A stretch of DNA of 32,924 nt from Candidatus Monoglobus merdigallinarum. GTDB taxonomy: Bacteria; Bacillota; Clostridia; Monoglobales; Monoglobaceae. Location: contig DXIJ01000005.1 of NCBI GenBank assembly GCA_019112945.1, positions 1-32,924 on the forward strand, given 5' to 3'. Position numbers and translations under genes: made by a program. The notes below the pieces were generated by a model that searched no databases, had not been told where the DNA came from, and worked only from the letters and a program-made list of their open reading frames with translations. Below are positions 26,050 to 32,924 of the stretch, piece by piece (the stretch's first letter is position 1; every line of letters begins with the position of its first letter).

Positions 26050-26793
26050 TCAGCCGATATATTTTTTCACAATATAGTCATTGCCCTTGTTCTCCAGCTC
26101 ATCATCAAGCGGTGCGAGCGAGGTAAATTCGGGGTATTTCCGCTTCAGGGCGCAGCTTAAAATATAATCGCACAGCTGCGGGTTCTTGGGCAGGAGCGGG
26201 CCGTGGAGATAGGTCGCGACAGTGTTCTTGTATATCACGCCCTCATAGCCGCTGCTGCCGGTGTTTCCGTTTCCGTACGCGACCTGCCCCAGAGGCTTCA
26301 CACCCTCGCCCAAATACGTTCTGCCCGCGTGGTTCTCAAAGCCCACTACCGGGCGGTCAAACATCGGGCACTTCAGCACAACGTTGCCGATAAGCCGCGT
26401 GTCGCCGGAGTTTGTATAAATATCAAGTATGTCAAGACCCTCTATTTTGGTCTTTGCAGTCATGTAGTATTTGCCCAAAAGCTGATATCCGCCGCACACC
26501 GCCAAAAGTGCGCCGCCGCTCTCAACGTGCGCCTTGATCTCGTCACGCTTCCCGCGCAGCAGACCGCACACGATCTCCTGCTCGCGGTCTGAGCCGCCGC
26601 CCAGGAACAGTATGTCCGCGCCGCTCAAATCGGCGCTGCCGTCACTGTTGGTGCATTCATAAACATTTGCCGATATCCCCCGCCACTTAAGACGCTTTTC
26701 CATGCAGGCAATGTTGCCGCGGTCTCCGTAAAGGTTCAAAAGGTCGGGGTAGAGATGAACTATATTTATCTGATAATTATTGGTATTTTCCAT
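26050..26793 (-). CDS. gatD: Lipid II isoglutaminyl synthase, glutaminase subunit GatD
   Basis: With MurT, amidates the D-glutamate of peptidoglycan stem peptides. The CobB/CobQ-like glutamine amidotransferase has its nucleophile cysteine in LLAVCGGYQLLG (Cys100) and its histidine in VATYLHGPLLPKNP (about 195). The track ORF starts 46 codons too early, inside murT; the ATG at 26791-26793 is preceded by GGGAGGTG and gives a normal protein of 247 residues opening MENTNNYQINIVHLYPDLLN. It starts two bases after the murT stop, so translation is probably coupled. Confidence 0.93.
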   Translation of the reverse strand: MENTNNYQINIVHLYPDLLNLYGDRGNIACMEKRLKWRGISANVYECTNSDGSADLSGADILFLGGGSDREQEIVCGLLRGKRDEIKAHVESGGALLAVCGGYQLLGKYYMTAKTKIEGLDILDIYTNSGDTRLIGNVVLKCPMFDRPVVGFENHAGRTYLGEGVKPLGQVAYGNGNTGSSGYEGVIYKNTVATYLHGPLLPKNPQLCDYILSCALKRKYPEFTSLAPLDDELENKGNDYIVKKYIG

Positions 26794-26795
26794 GA

Positions 26796-28154
26796 TCAAG
26801 CACCTCCCTGCGGCGCAGCAAGCGTCTGATGAGTCTCGCCGCTGAGCTTCAGCATTGCCGTCTGTGTCGGATAAAGCGCGGTGTAGTTTACCAGTACATA
26901 GCACACCTCGGCGTCCGAGTGCGCAAGACATCTTTTAAGAGCCTCCCGCATATCCGAAGTCATAAAATCGACCTTGACGCCGGCGTACTTAAATCTCAGC
27001 GAGATATCGTACATTCTGATGCCGGTCGTTGTCAGAGTATTTAAATTTGCCTGCGCGAGATTGTCAAAATCAACATCCCAAAGCCAGGACACATCGCGGC
27101 CGTCGTTTGCCAAGTCGTTTATCGCAACGATAACGTCTTTCCTGCGCTTGTCCAGCAGCACGGTCTGGATAGCCTGATTGAATCCGGCCGGATTTTTGGC
27201 AAGGTTCAGGATAAACGGCTTTCCGCCTATCTCGATAAGCTCCATTCTTCCTATCTGAGGCTTGTAATCGCTGAGCACTGCGTTAAAGTCGAGCGCGTTT
27301 GTCTCCATGGTGTTTAAAGCCGCGTACACGGCGAGCACATTATAGATATTGTAAAAGCCCCTGTAGTTTACGTCTATGCTCCTGCCGCCGACGTCAAACT
27401 TCATGGACGATGACAGGTCAACATTGGTCGCCGCAAAGTCGATATGCGGCCGCTTGTTTCCGCACGCCGGGCAGTAGTAATCGCCCAGCTGGCTGTAGTG
27501 GAAGTAGTTATACACCTGCTCCGCTCCGCACTTTGCGCAGAAGCGCCCCTCCTTGGTCTCGTTGGTCTGGGGCAGGACTTTTTCCGATATGCCGAAATAA
27601 ACCGCGTCCCTGCCCTCTCCGAGAGAAGCCGTCAGCGGATCGTCTCCGTTCAGTATCAGCTTTACGTCTCCGGCCATGTCTATGGCCTCGCGCAGCAGGT
27701 CTATCGTAATATCTATCTCTCCGTATCTGTCAAGCTGGTCTCTGAACAGGTTGGTTATTATCATGTAATCCGGCTTAATATGGCGAAACACGCGCCTTGC
27801 GGACGCTTCGTCCACCTCCAGCACAGCGTAGTCCGCTTTAAGACGGCCGAACACATTGCAGGACATTGCAAATGCGGTGGCAACTCCGCCCACCATGTTT
27901 GCACCCAGGTTGTTGCAGACAGTCTTATAGCCGCACTTTTGCAGCGCAGTGTTTAAAAGATTGTTAGTAGTCGTTTTTCCGTTCGTTCCGCACGTAACAA
28001 TAACGCCCTTTTCGACATTTTTGGCAAGCCGTGAAATCAGATCGGGACAAATTTTAAGGGCTATAACCCCGGGAGACGATGATGATTTTTTCCCGATAAG
28101 CTTACCTATCACCGAGGACGCCTTGGCCGCCCAGACGGCCAACAGTTTGCGCAT
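26796..28154 (-). CDS. murT: Lipid II isoglutaminyl synthase, Mur ligase-like subunit MurT
   Basis: Activates the D-glutamate carboxylate of lipid II with ATP so that ammonia from GatD can amidate it. The 452-residue protein has the Mur ligase P-loop GTNGKTTT (about 56-63), VLEVDEASA, the TNLFRDQLDRYGE motif, a four-cysteine zinc ribbon insertion (CAKC...CPAC, about 207-231) and the C-terminal DUF1727 domain (KPFILNLAKNPAGFNQ; NDLANDGRDVSWLWDVDF). A GGGGTG site precedes the ATG. The order murT-gatD is the conserved one. Confidence 0.95.
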   Translation of the reverse strand: MRKLLAVWAAKASSVIGKLIGKKSSSSPGVIALKICPDLISRLAKNVEKGVIVTCGTNGKTTTNNLLNTALQKCGYKTVCNNLGANMVGGVATAFAMSCNVFGRLKADYAVLEVDEASARRVFRHIKPDYMIITNLFRDQLDRYGEIDITIDLLREAIDMAGDVKLILNGDDPLTASLGEGRDAVYFGISEKVLPQTNETKEGRFCAKCGAEQVYNYFHYSQLGDYYCPACGNKRPHIDFAATNVDLSSSMKFDVGGRSIDVNYRGFYNIYNVLAVYAALNTMETNALDFNAVLSDYKPQIGRMELIEIGGKPFILNLAKNPAGFNQAIQTVLLDKRRKDVIVAINDLANDGRDVSWLWDVDFDNLAQANLNTLTTTGIRMYDISLRFKYAGVKVDFMTSDMREALKRCLAHSDAEVCYVLVNYTALYPTQTAMLKLSGETHQTLAAPQGGA

Positions 28155-28231
28155 TAACTCTCACCCCTTAGGCAGTAATTCATGCGGCCGCCGGTTTGGA
28201 GCCAAAGCGGCAGCCGCATATATATTTTACT

Positions 28232-28260
28232 ATTATAACGGAAACGAATTTGCTTTTCAA
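28232..28260 (-). promoter_or_regulatory. murT-gatD promoter
   Basis: On the minus strand, TTGAAA (28255-28260), 17 bases and TATAAT (28232-28237) lie about 78 bases upstream of the murT ATG. Confidence 0.7.
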
Positions 28261-28292
28261 GTTAATTTTTATCAAATTTTTGATACAAAACC

Positions 28293-28317
28293 CTACAATA
28301 TTATGGCATTATTGTAG
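28293..28317 (-). terminator. Hairpin downstream of spoIIP
   Basis: CTACAATA (28293-28300) pairs with TATTGTAG (28310-28317). On the minus strand it follows the spoIIP stop and is followed by GGTTTTG, a weak T-tract. It probably separates spoIIP from the murT promoter. Confidence 0.5.
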
Positions 28318-28347
28318 CATTTATGTTATGGCGGCCTTAGATAAGCG

Positions 28348-29541
28348 TTACTTCAGCTCGTTTAGGAACTCGGCTATACACTCCGCAGCACAGGTTATTC
28401 CAAGTTTCGCCTCGCTCAGGGTGTTGCCGCTGCTTCCGACTTCAATGATAAGGCTGCCCTTTGTGGTGTGGCCGTTAAAACGCTCCTGCCTCAAGTTGAT
28501 ATAACGCATGAGCTCGGGATACTTCCCGTCTATCCTGTCCTGGAGCTTCACGGCAAACTTCAGGTTCTCGCGCCACTCCGGATGGTATAAGCCCTTTTCG
28601 TTCGTGCCCACCACAAACATCAGCTGTGCGGCGTTTTGGCCGTTTATCTCAGTGACCGGCTTGGCCTTGGTGCCGTCGTCATAGACGATCGAATCCCTGT
28701 GTATATCAAGCACTATCCGTATGCTCGGGTACTTTGCTATGTAATCTTCGGCAGAGCTGAGCGCATGGCCGTACGAACCGTTAAACGACGGATAATCATG
28801 CAGTTCCGTATCGTGCAGCGTCTTAATCCCATGCTCCTCAAACACCTGTGCGGCGGCGGTTCCCACCGCGACCACGTTTTCGTCCGTATCCATGCTTCTG
28901 TCGCTCTCACCGCTGTTGTACCGCTCCGCTCCCTCCGGAGAGTACGCCTCGGTCGCGTGGGTGTGCAGTATAAGTATCTTGGGGCCGTCTCCGCTCATAT
29001 CGAAATCAAGCGGCTCGGCAAGCAGCGCGTTTACATCCACTCCGTATGACGTCTGGTTGCCTATCCTTATCTGATACGAATCCGACTTTGCGTTCTGAGC
29101 GGCATTTATCGCCCTTATCTCAAGGCTGTTTTCATCATACTGCTGCGGGCTGGGGGCAGGGGTCGGAGGCGGCGACGGCGACGCCTCCGAATTATCCGCC
29201 GCCTCTTTAACGATGGCGTAGCTGTTTACCGTGTCCGCCCCCGGAGCCTCTGCCGCGACGATCCCGGTCGCGGTGTACGGGTCAAACCCCAGAATCAGTA
29301 CAGACAGCTTTTTAAGCGACGACAGAACATGCTCTGCCGCCGCTGTGCCGTGCTGCGCCGTCTCCGGCTCTTCCGGAATATCGGCTTCGCCCTGCTGCGC
29401 CCCGGGCGCCGAAGCTATGACCGCGCCTATTATGACCGCCGCTAAAATCAGCACAGCCGCTCTGAGCAGCTTTTTTGCGTCTATTACCACCGCACGGTAC
29501 CTGCCGCTCTTTTTCTCCGCTTTGTAGTTTCTTGCTATCAT
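28348..29541 (-). CDS. spoIIP: Stage II sporulation protein P
   Basis: Cell-wall amidase that, with SpoIID and SpoIIM, degrades septal peptidoglycan during forespore engulfment. The 397-residue protein has an N-terminal membrane anchor (about 25-45), a low-complexity Ser/Pro spacer and a C-terminal amidase domain with the metal-site motifs ILHTHATEAYSP, VLDIHRDSI and IIEVGSSGNT. GGAGG precedes the ATG. The usual upstream neighbour gpr is absent. No sporulation-type promoter could be assigned with confidence. Confidence 0.92.
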   Translation of the reverse strand: MIARNYKAEKKSGRYRAVVIDAKKLLRAAVLILAAVIIGAVIASAPGAQQGEADIPEEPETAQHGTAAAEHVLSSLKKLSVLILGFDPYTATGIVAAEAPGADTVNSYAIVKEAADNSEASPSPPPTPAPSPQQYDENSLEIRAINAAQNAKSDSYQIRIGNQTSYGVDVNALLAEPLDFDMSGDGPKILILHTHATEAYSPEGAERYNSGESDRSMDTDENVVAVGTAAAQVFEEHGIKTLHDTELHDYPSFNGSYGHALSSAEDYIAKYPSIRIVLDIHRDSIVYDDGTKAKPVTEINGQNAAQLMFVVGTNEKGLYHPEWRENLKFAVKLQDRIDGKYPELMRYINLRQERFNGHTTKGSLIIEVGSSGNTLSEAKLGITCAAECIAEFLNELK

Positions 29542-29645
29542 TTATCTGCCTCCGCGCTTGTCTTTGTTTTAAAAATATATTCACCGCGCGGACAAAATAT
29601 ACATACAGGCATAAAAAATAAAGGCGAGTGTAACATAAACTTAAT

Positions 29646-29674
29646 TTGAAAACATATTATCATCATAGTATAAT
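29646..29674 (+). promoter_or_regulatory. Promoter of the DUF975 gene
   Basis: TTGAAA (29646-29651), 17 bases and TATAAT (29669-29674) lie about 36 bases before the ATG. Confidence 0.7.
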
Positions 29675-29710
29675 ATGCTTGCAAAATAATTAATTGAGGA
29701 GGTCTTAGTT

Positions 29711-30406
29711 ATGAAAGCTAAGGATTTTAAGCAGCTGTCGCTTAATCAGCTGCGCGGCAAATACGGCTCTGTGCTCCTTGCACTGTTTTTGGCAATGCTT
29801 GTTACCGGTGCTGTCAGTGCTATCGTCAATATTCCATCAACTCTCAGCGACACACCGCTGATAGATTCGGCAGGCGGGCTCAACCTTTCGCAGCTGCCGG
29901 TATTTGTGCCCCTGGGCGTTATCGGCGGGATTATCCTGCTGGCGGTATCGGGTGCAATATCATACGGTGTTTCAAAATACATGCTTACGTTCGTCCGTCA
30001 GGGAAGCGCCGATCTCGGATATATCTTCTGCGGCTTTTCAAACGGCTTCGGAACGTTCCTGCGCACGTTTGTGCTGGCTCTCTTGATGGATATTTTTGTG
30101 TTTCTATGGTCGCTTCTGTTTATCATACCGGGAATAATAGCGTCATACAGATACGCGCTGGCATATTACATCATGGCGGATGACGACAGCATATCTGCAA
30201 TAGACGCTATAAGAAAGAGCACGCAGATGATGATAGGACATAAATGGAAGCTGTTCTGCCTGCAGCTGAGCTTTATCGGCTGGTATGTGCTCTGCACAAT
30301 AACCTGCGGAATAGGCTTTATATTCCTGGCTCCGTACCTTGATGCAGCCACCACCAACTTCTATGAATATCTCCGCGGCATCAGCGAGGGCTCAAAGGCC
30401 GCCTAA
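29711..30406 (+). CDS. DUF975 family integral membrane protein
   Basis: A 231-residue membrane protein of the DUF975 family, common in Firmicutes and of unknown function. Hydrophobic segments lie at about 20-41, 68-93, 118-145 and 187-212. The opening MKAKDFKQLSLNQLRGKYG and the central IPGIIASYRYALAYYIMADD with downstream AIRKSTQMMIGHKWKLF are typical. AGGAGG precedes the ATG. It is monocistronic, with its own promoter and terminator. Confidence 0.88.
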   Translation: MKAKDFKQLSLNQLRGKYGSVLLALFLAMLVTGAVSAIVNIPSTLSDTPLIDSAGGLNLSQLPVFVPLGVIGGIILLAVSGAISYGVSKYMLTFVRQGSADLGYIFCGFSNGFGTFLRTFVLALLMDIFVFLWSLLFIIPGIIASYRYALAYYIMADDDSISAIDAIRKSTQMMIGHKWKLFCLQLSFIGWYVLCTITCGIGFIFLAPYLDAATTNFYEYLRGISEGSKAA

Positions 30407-30422
30407 TAATATTTCATAAATT

Positions 30423-30454
30423 AAGCACAGGCCGCGCGGTCTGTGCTTTTTTTG
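30423..30454 (+). terminator. Intrinsic terminator of the DUF975 gene
   Basis: AGCACAG (30424-30430) pairs with CTGTGCT (30441-30447), extended inward by CCGC/GCGG, and TTTTTTT follows. Confidence 0.85.
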
Positions 30455-30463
30455 CGTCCCGAA

Positions 30464-30487
30464 TAAAAAAAGACCGCATAAGCGGCC
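30464..30487 (-). terminator. Intrinsic terminator of ruvX-DUF1292
   Basis: On the minus strand, GGCCGC (30482-30487), loop TTAT, GCGGTC and TTTTTTT. The stem begins at the last base of the DUF1292 stop codon. Confidence 0.8.
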
Positions 30488-30789
30488 TATTCAAAATCAA
30501 ACTTGTCTATATTGCGTTTCTTAAATTCTTCATAGATCCTGCCGACCAGCTCATCGTCCAGCACCTGAGACAGGCAGTCCTCGCTCGCCGCGTCCTTGTC
30601 AAGTTTAAATATGGCTATCTCCGTGACCTCTTCTTCCTCATCGTCATAGGGGATACAGATAATATAATCATCCCCGTCTATCCTGACCGTGTCAAGATGC
30701 TCAAACGGCACGGTATTGCCGTCCTCGTCTATGAGCTCCAAGACGTTGGGATTTTCCTCTGTGTTTCCGTTTATATTATTTTCAGGCAT
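30487..30789 (-). CDS. DUF1292 domain protein
   Basis: A 100-residue acidic protein of the DUF1292 family (YrzB-like), function unknown. The core reads LIDEDGNTVPFEHLDTVRIDGDDYIICIPYDDEEEEVTEIAIFKL. It follows ruvX by 27 bases, a conserved Firmicutes pairing. GGAG precedes the ATG. The upstream alaS and ireB genes usual in this neighbourhood are not present. Confidence 0.9.
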   Translation of the reverse strand: MPENNINGNTEENPNVLELIDEDGNTVPFEHLDTVRIDGDDYIICIPYDDEEEEVTEIAIFKLDKDAASEDCLSQVLDDELVGRIYEEFKKRNIDKFDFE

Positions 30790-30816
30790 GATTTATGGCT
30801 CCTTTCAGCTATTTTT

Positions 30817-31227
30817 TCAGCGCCGGCTGTCAAGATATGCCTGCAGGATAAATGCCGCAGATATGCTGTCAACCGACTCCTTGCGTTTTTTTCCTCTTAC
30901 ATTGGTTGTGTTCATAAGGCTGTGTGCCGATACCGTCGTCAGGCGCTCATCCCACAGGATAACGGGCAGACCGCTCAGCTCCCTGAGCTTTTCGGCAAAA
31001 AGCTGCGTCTTTTCCGCACGGGGTCCCAGCGTGCCGTTCATGTTCTTCGGAAACCCCAAAACAATCTCCGAAACTCCGAGCTCCCCTGCAAGCGCCGCCG
31101 CGTACTCCGCGGTACGCTCAAGGCTCAAGGACTTAAAATTGTCAAGCGTTGCCGCACCGAAACCAAGTTCGTCCGACACCGCAAAGCCCGTGCGCCTGTC
31201 GCCGAAATCTATACCCAAAACTCTCAC
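30817..31227 (-). CDS. ruvX: Pre-16S rRNA nuclease / Holliday junction resolvase-like RuvX (YqgF)
   Basis: An RNase H-fold nuclease thought to finish the 5' end of 16S rRNA. The 136-residue protein has the first catalytic aspartate in MRVLGIDFGDRRTG (Asp7), the EIVLGFPKNMNGTLGPRA loop, the LWDERLTT motif and a last acidic residue in KESVDSISAAFILQ. The start codon is GTG (31225-31227), preceded by GGAGGGG at about 10 bases. Confidence 0.93.
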   Translation of the reverse strand: MRVLGIDFGDRRTGFAVSDELGFGAATLDNFKSLSLERTAEYAAALAGELGVSEIVLGFPKNMNGTLGPRAEKTQLFAEKLRELSGLPVILWDERLTTVSAHSLMNTTNVRGKKRKESVDSISAAFILQAYLDSRR

Positions 31228-31265
31228 GGCGGTTCAGCCCCTCCTTAAACATAACCTGCATATAA

Positions 31266-31294
31266 ATAATACCATTATTCACCCATAAAAACAA
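31266..31294 (-). promoter_or_regulatory. Promoter of ruvX-DUF1292
   Basis: On the minus strand, TTGTTT (31289-31294), 17 bases and TATTAT (31266-31271) lie between the terminase stop and the ruvX start, making ruvX independent of the terminase gene. Confidence 0.55.
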
Positions 31295-31312
31295 CCCCCT
31301 ATTTTTAAAAAA

Positions 31313-32704
31313 TCACAAAACAAAACGGTTCATAACGCTGTCAAGCGGCGAATAGTATTCCCTGCCGCCCGCGTCCTCATTCACACGCGTGGAGATAGGG
31401 TTGCTCATCAGGAAGTATTTAAGCGCGTCATAGAGGTGATCCTCCTGCCGTGTGTCCACGTCCTCAGGGTTCTGCTCGTCATACCTCAGCGCGGGCAGCG
31501 TCCTTATCATTCCCGGGCACTTCTTGTCAAAGAAGTATATCATCGGCAGCCCCTCGCCGTCAAACGCCAGACGGTAGTGTACCTGCATTTTCCCCGCCAG
31601 TCTGTCATTCTTTCCCTTTTCAAAATACACTCCCCGGCGCTCCATCATGTCGGCAATGCTGCCCTCACTGCTTCCGGTAGCGTTCCAGATAGCAGGGTCG
31701 GCTATCCCGGTTATACTGCAGCCTCTCTCACGCTCTTCGTGCTCAAACTCCAGTATCTTGTCCGCAATCCGCTGCGCCGTCCACCTGACGCCGACGTCCG
31801 CCTTGCCCGTGCACCCGTACAGCTCACGGTAATTATACGCCCTGCCGTCGTAATCCACCGCGTACCAGGATACCGCAAACGGCTTTGAATACCCAAAGTC
31901 AAACGCGCGGAAACGCCGCCATTCCTTTGGTATATCAAACGGCGCGATCACGTGTGAGTTACGCCGCGTCAGATATCCGCTCCTGTTGTTGCGCCACTCG
32001 GTAAAGACCTGACCGTCGAATATCTCCCAGTCGCCGTACAAAAGAGCGCGGCGCTCGTTCTCCGGCAGCTGGTTAAGCCTGCTTATATACGCGCTGTCGG
32101 CTTTCATAAGGAACTTGTTGTCCTGCACGAAAGACGGGATAAAAAGCCGCTTTGTGCCGTAATCGGTAGTCTGTTCGGCGCCGGGCGTGCACCCGTCGAT
32201 AAACCTGCGCTTCACCCAGGCATGGCCTATCCCGCCGGGATTTGTGCTGGATTTTATCTGCTTGGGATATCCGTTCGTGCCTCTGACCCTTGACAGCAGG
32301 TATGTATACTGGCTCTCGGTGAAGTGCGTCAGCTCATCAAATCTCACAACGTCATACTCCGCGCCCTGGTACCTTAGAACATCGGTCTCGGCGCGGCAGT
32401 AGCCGAACTCAATTATCGAGCCGTTTTTAAACACCCACTTACCGGTGCCGCTGTTGTATTTCCCGGCCGAGGCGGGATAGAGCAGCAGTGCGTTCATGAT
32501 GAGAGAATGCTCCAGCTCAGGCAGCGTGCGCCTCAGTATAAGCTGATGGCTGCGCGGATATTTCAGCGCAAACAGCAGCGCGTCCACCAGCTGGCCGAAC
32601 GACTTGCCGCCGCCGGCCGCACCGCCGAACAGCACCTCGTCGGATGTGGCATTGATGAATGCAAGCTGTGTTTTGGTTATTTCAAGTTTAAGTTTAGAGC
32701 TCAA
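31313..32704 (-). CDS. Phage terminase large subunit (isolated)
   Basis: The packaging ATPase and nuclease of tailed phages. The 463-residue protein has Walker A GGAAGGGKS (27-35), Walker B VVRFDE (about 119-124), the coupling region SSTNPGGIGHAWVK, and nuclease acidic residues in RAFDFGYSKP (about 268), GIADPAIW (about 336) and DHLYDALKYFL (about 428). Length and motifs are complete. The start is TTG (32702-32704) with GAGGTG seven bases before it. Downstream lies ruvX, not a portal gene; upstream lies a repeat. It is therefore a prophage remnant, a phage-derived single gene or the edge of an element lying outside the window. Confidence 0.85.
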   Translation of the reverse strand: MSSKLKLEITKTQLAFINATSDEVLFGGAAGGGKSFGQLVDALLFALKYPRSHQLILRRTLPELEHSLIMNALLLYPASAGKYNSGTGKWVFKNGSIIEFGYCRAETDVLRYQGAEYDVVRFDELTHFTESQYTYLLSRVRGTNGYPKQIKSSTNPGGIGHAWVKRRFIDGCTPGAEQTTDYGTKRLFIPSFVQDNKFLMKADSAYISRLNQLPENERRALLYGDWEIFDGQVFTEWRNNRSGYLTRRNSHVIAPFDIPKEWRRFRAFDFGYSKPFAVSWYAVDYDGRAYNYRELYGCTGKADVGVRWTAQRIADKILEFEHEERERGCSITGIADPAIWNATGSSEGSIADMMERRGVYFEKGKNDRLAGKMQVHYRLAFDGEGLPMIYFFDKKCPGMIRTLPALRYDEQNPEDVDTRQEDHLYDALKYFLMSNPISTRVNEDAGGREYYSPLDSVMNRFVL

Positions 32705-32924
32705 AACGCTTCACCTCACTTAAATTTAATTTCGGAGCTATCAGGAAGTTATTGAGATAGCAAACATTATTACCTGCTACCCTATATTTTAGGGTAAATC
32801 CAAACAGCGGTAGGTGAGCCGCAAGTCTGCCGATGTTTGCATAACGCTTTGCGCAAAGCGTTATATGCTATACCAACGTTTAGGATAAACTCAATATTTA
32901 ACTGAGTTATCCAACCAAATAACA
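32705..32924. repeat. Modular repeat copy R4 (runs off the window)
   Basis: After about 75 unassigned bases comes a hairpin (ACCCTA at 32779-32784 with TAGGGT at 32790-32795), a left arm CAAACAGCGGTAGGTGAGC (from 32801), a right arm CTGCCGATGTTTGCA, a 24-bp perfect palindrome (32841-32864) and a second hairpin GGATAAACTCA/TGAGTTATCC near the end. These are the same modules as R1 to R3. Confidence 0.7.

Noticed and set aside
26794-26931. 46-codon N-terminal extension of gatD
   Set aside because: It overlaps the end of murT in another frame; a strong GGGAGGTG precedes the internal ATG that matches GatD N-termini.
1-32924. tRNA, rRNA or transposase genes
   Set aside because: No tRNA-like or rRNA sequence and no transposase or integrase domain was recognised in any frame.

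Overview
The window looks like a chromosomal segment of a spore-forming Clostridia (Firmicutes) bacterium. Supporting signs are strong GGAGG ribosome-binding sites, near-consensus TTGACA-17-TATAAT promoters, spoIIP, the murT-gatD pair, a clostridial-type rpoBC, a DUF975 protein and the ruvX-DUF1292 pair. A secreted pectate lyase together with an eda-kdgK pair suggests a plant-polysaccharide (pectin) user, perhaps a gut Clostridia. That habitat and any genus are inference only.

Layout. 1-789 is a gene-free block of modular repeats with one small-RNA locus. 790-9575 (minus strand) holds a zinc-ribbon membrane protein, a DUF4867 protein, rpoC and rpoB. 9979-12921 (plus) is a multidomain pectate lyase diverging from rpoB. 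13023-17207 (plus) holds a TetR regulator and then a probable operon of a small helical protein, ftsH and a GT8 glycosyltransferase, followed by a small membrane protein. 17324-18743 (minus) holds rpmE and a phosphofructokinase. 19187-20925 (plus) is eda-kdgK. 20926-22518 is a second repeat-rich block carrying two more copies of the small-RNA locus and a 24-residue hydrophobic peptide gene. 22519-31227 holds, mostly on the minus strand, an ABC permease, a membrane-fusion adaptor, gatD, murT, spoIIP, a DUF975 protein (plus), DUF1292 and ruvX. 31313-32704 (minus) is an isolated phage terminase large subunit, followed by another repeat copy that runs off the window.

How the genes fit together. 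The lyase would cut pectin outside the cell, and Eda and KdgK are the last two steps from 2-keto-3-deoxygluconate to pyruvate and glyceraldehyde-3-phosphate. The phosphofructokinase belongs to central glycolysis. rpoBC, rpmE and ruvX are core information-processing genes, while murT-gatD and spoIIP act on peptidoglycan.

The most interesting part is non-coding. At 21933-22245 a tiny hydrophobic peptide with a strong but apparently sequestered ribosome-binding site is transcribed from a perfect consensus promoter. A second perfect consensus promoter on the opposite strand drives a short RNA whose terminator overlaps the end of the peptide gene. This has the architecture of a type I toxin-antitoxin locus. 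Two further copies of the small RNA lie in the window without an intact peptide. All three are embedded in a dispersed, modular, palindromic repeat family whose hairpin stems change sequence from copy to copy while keeping their pairing. No database search was possible, so novelty is unproven.
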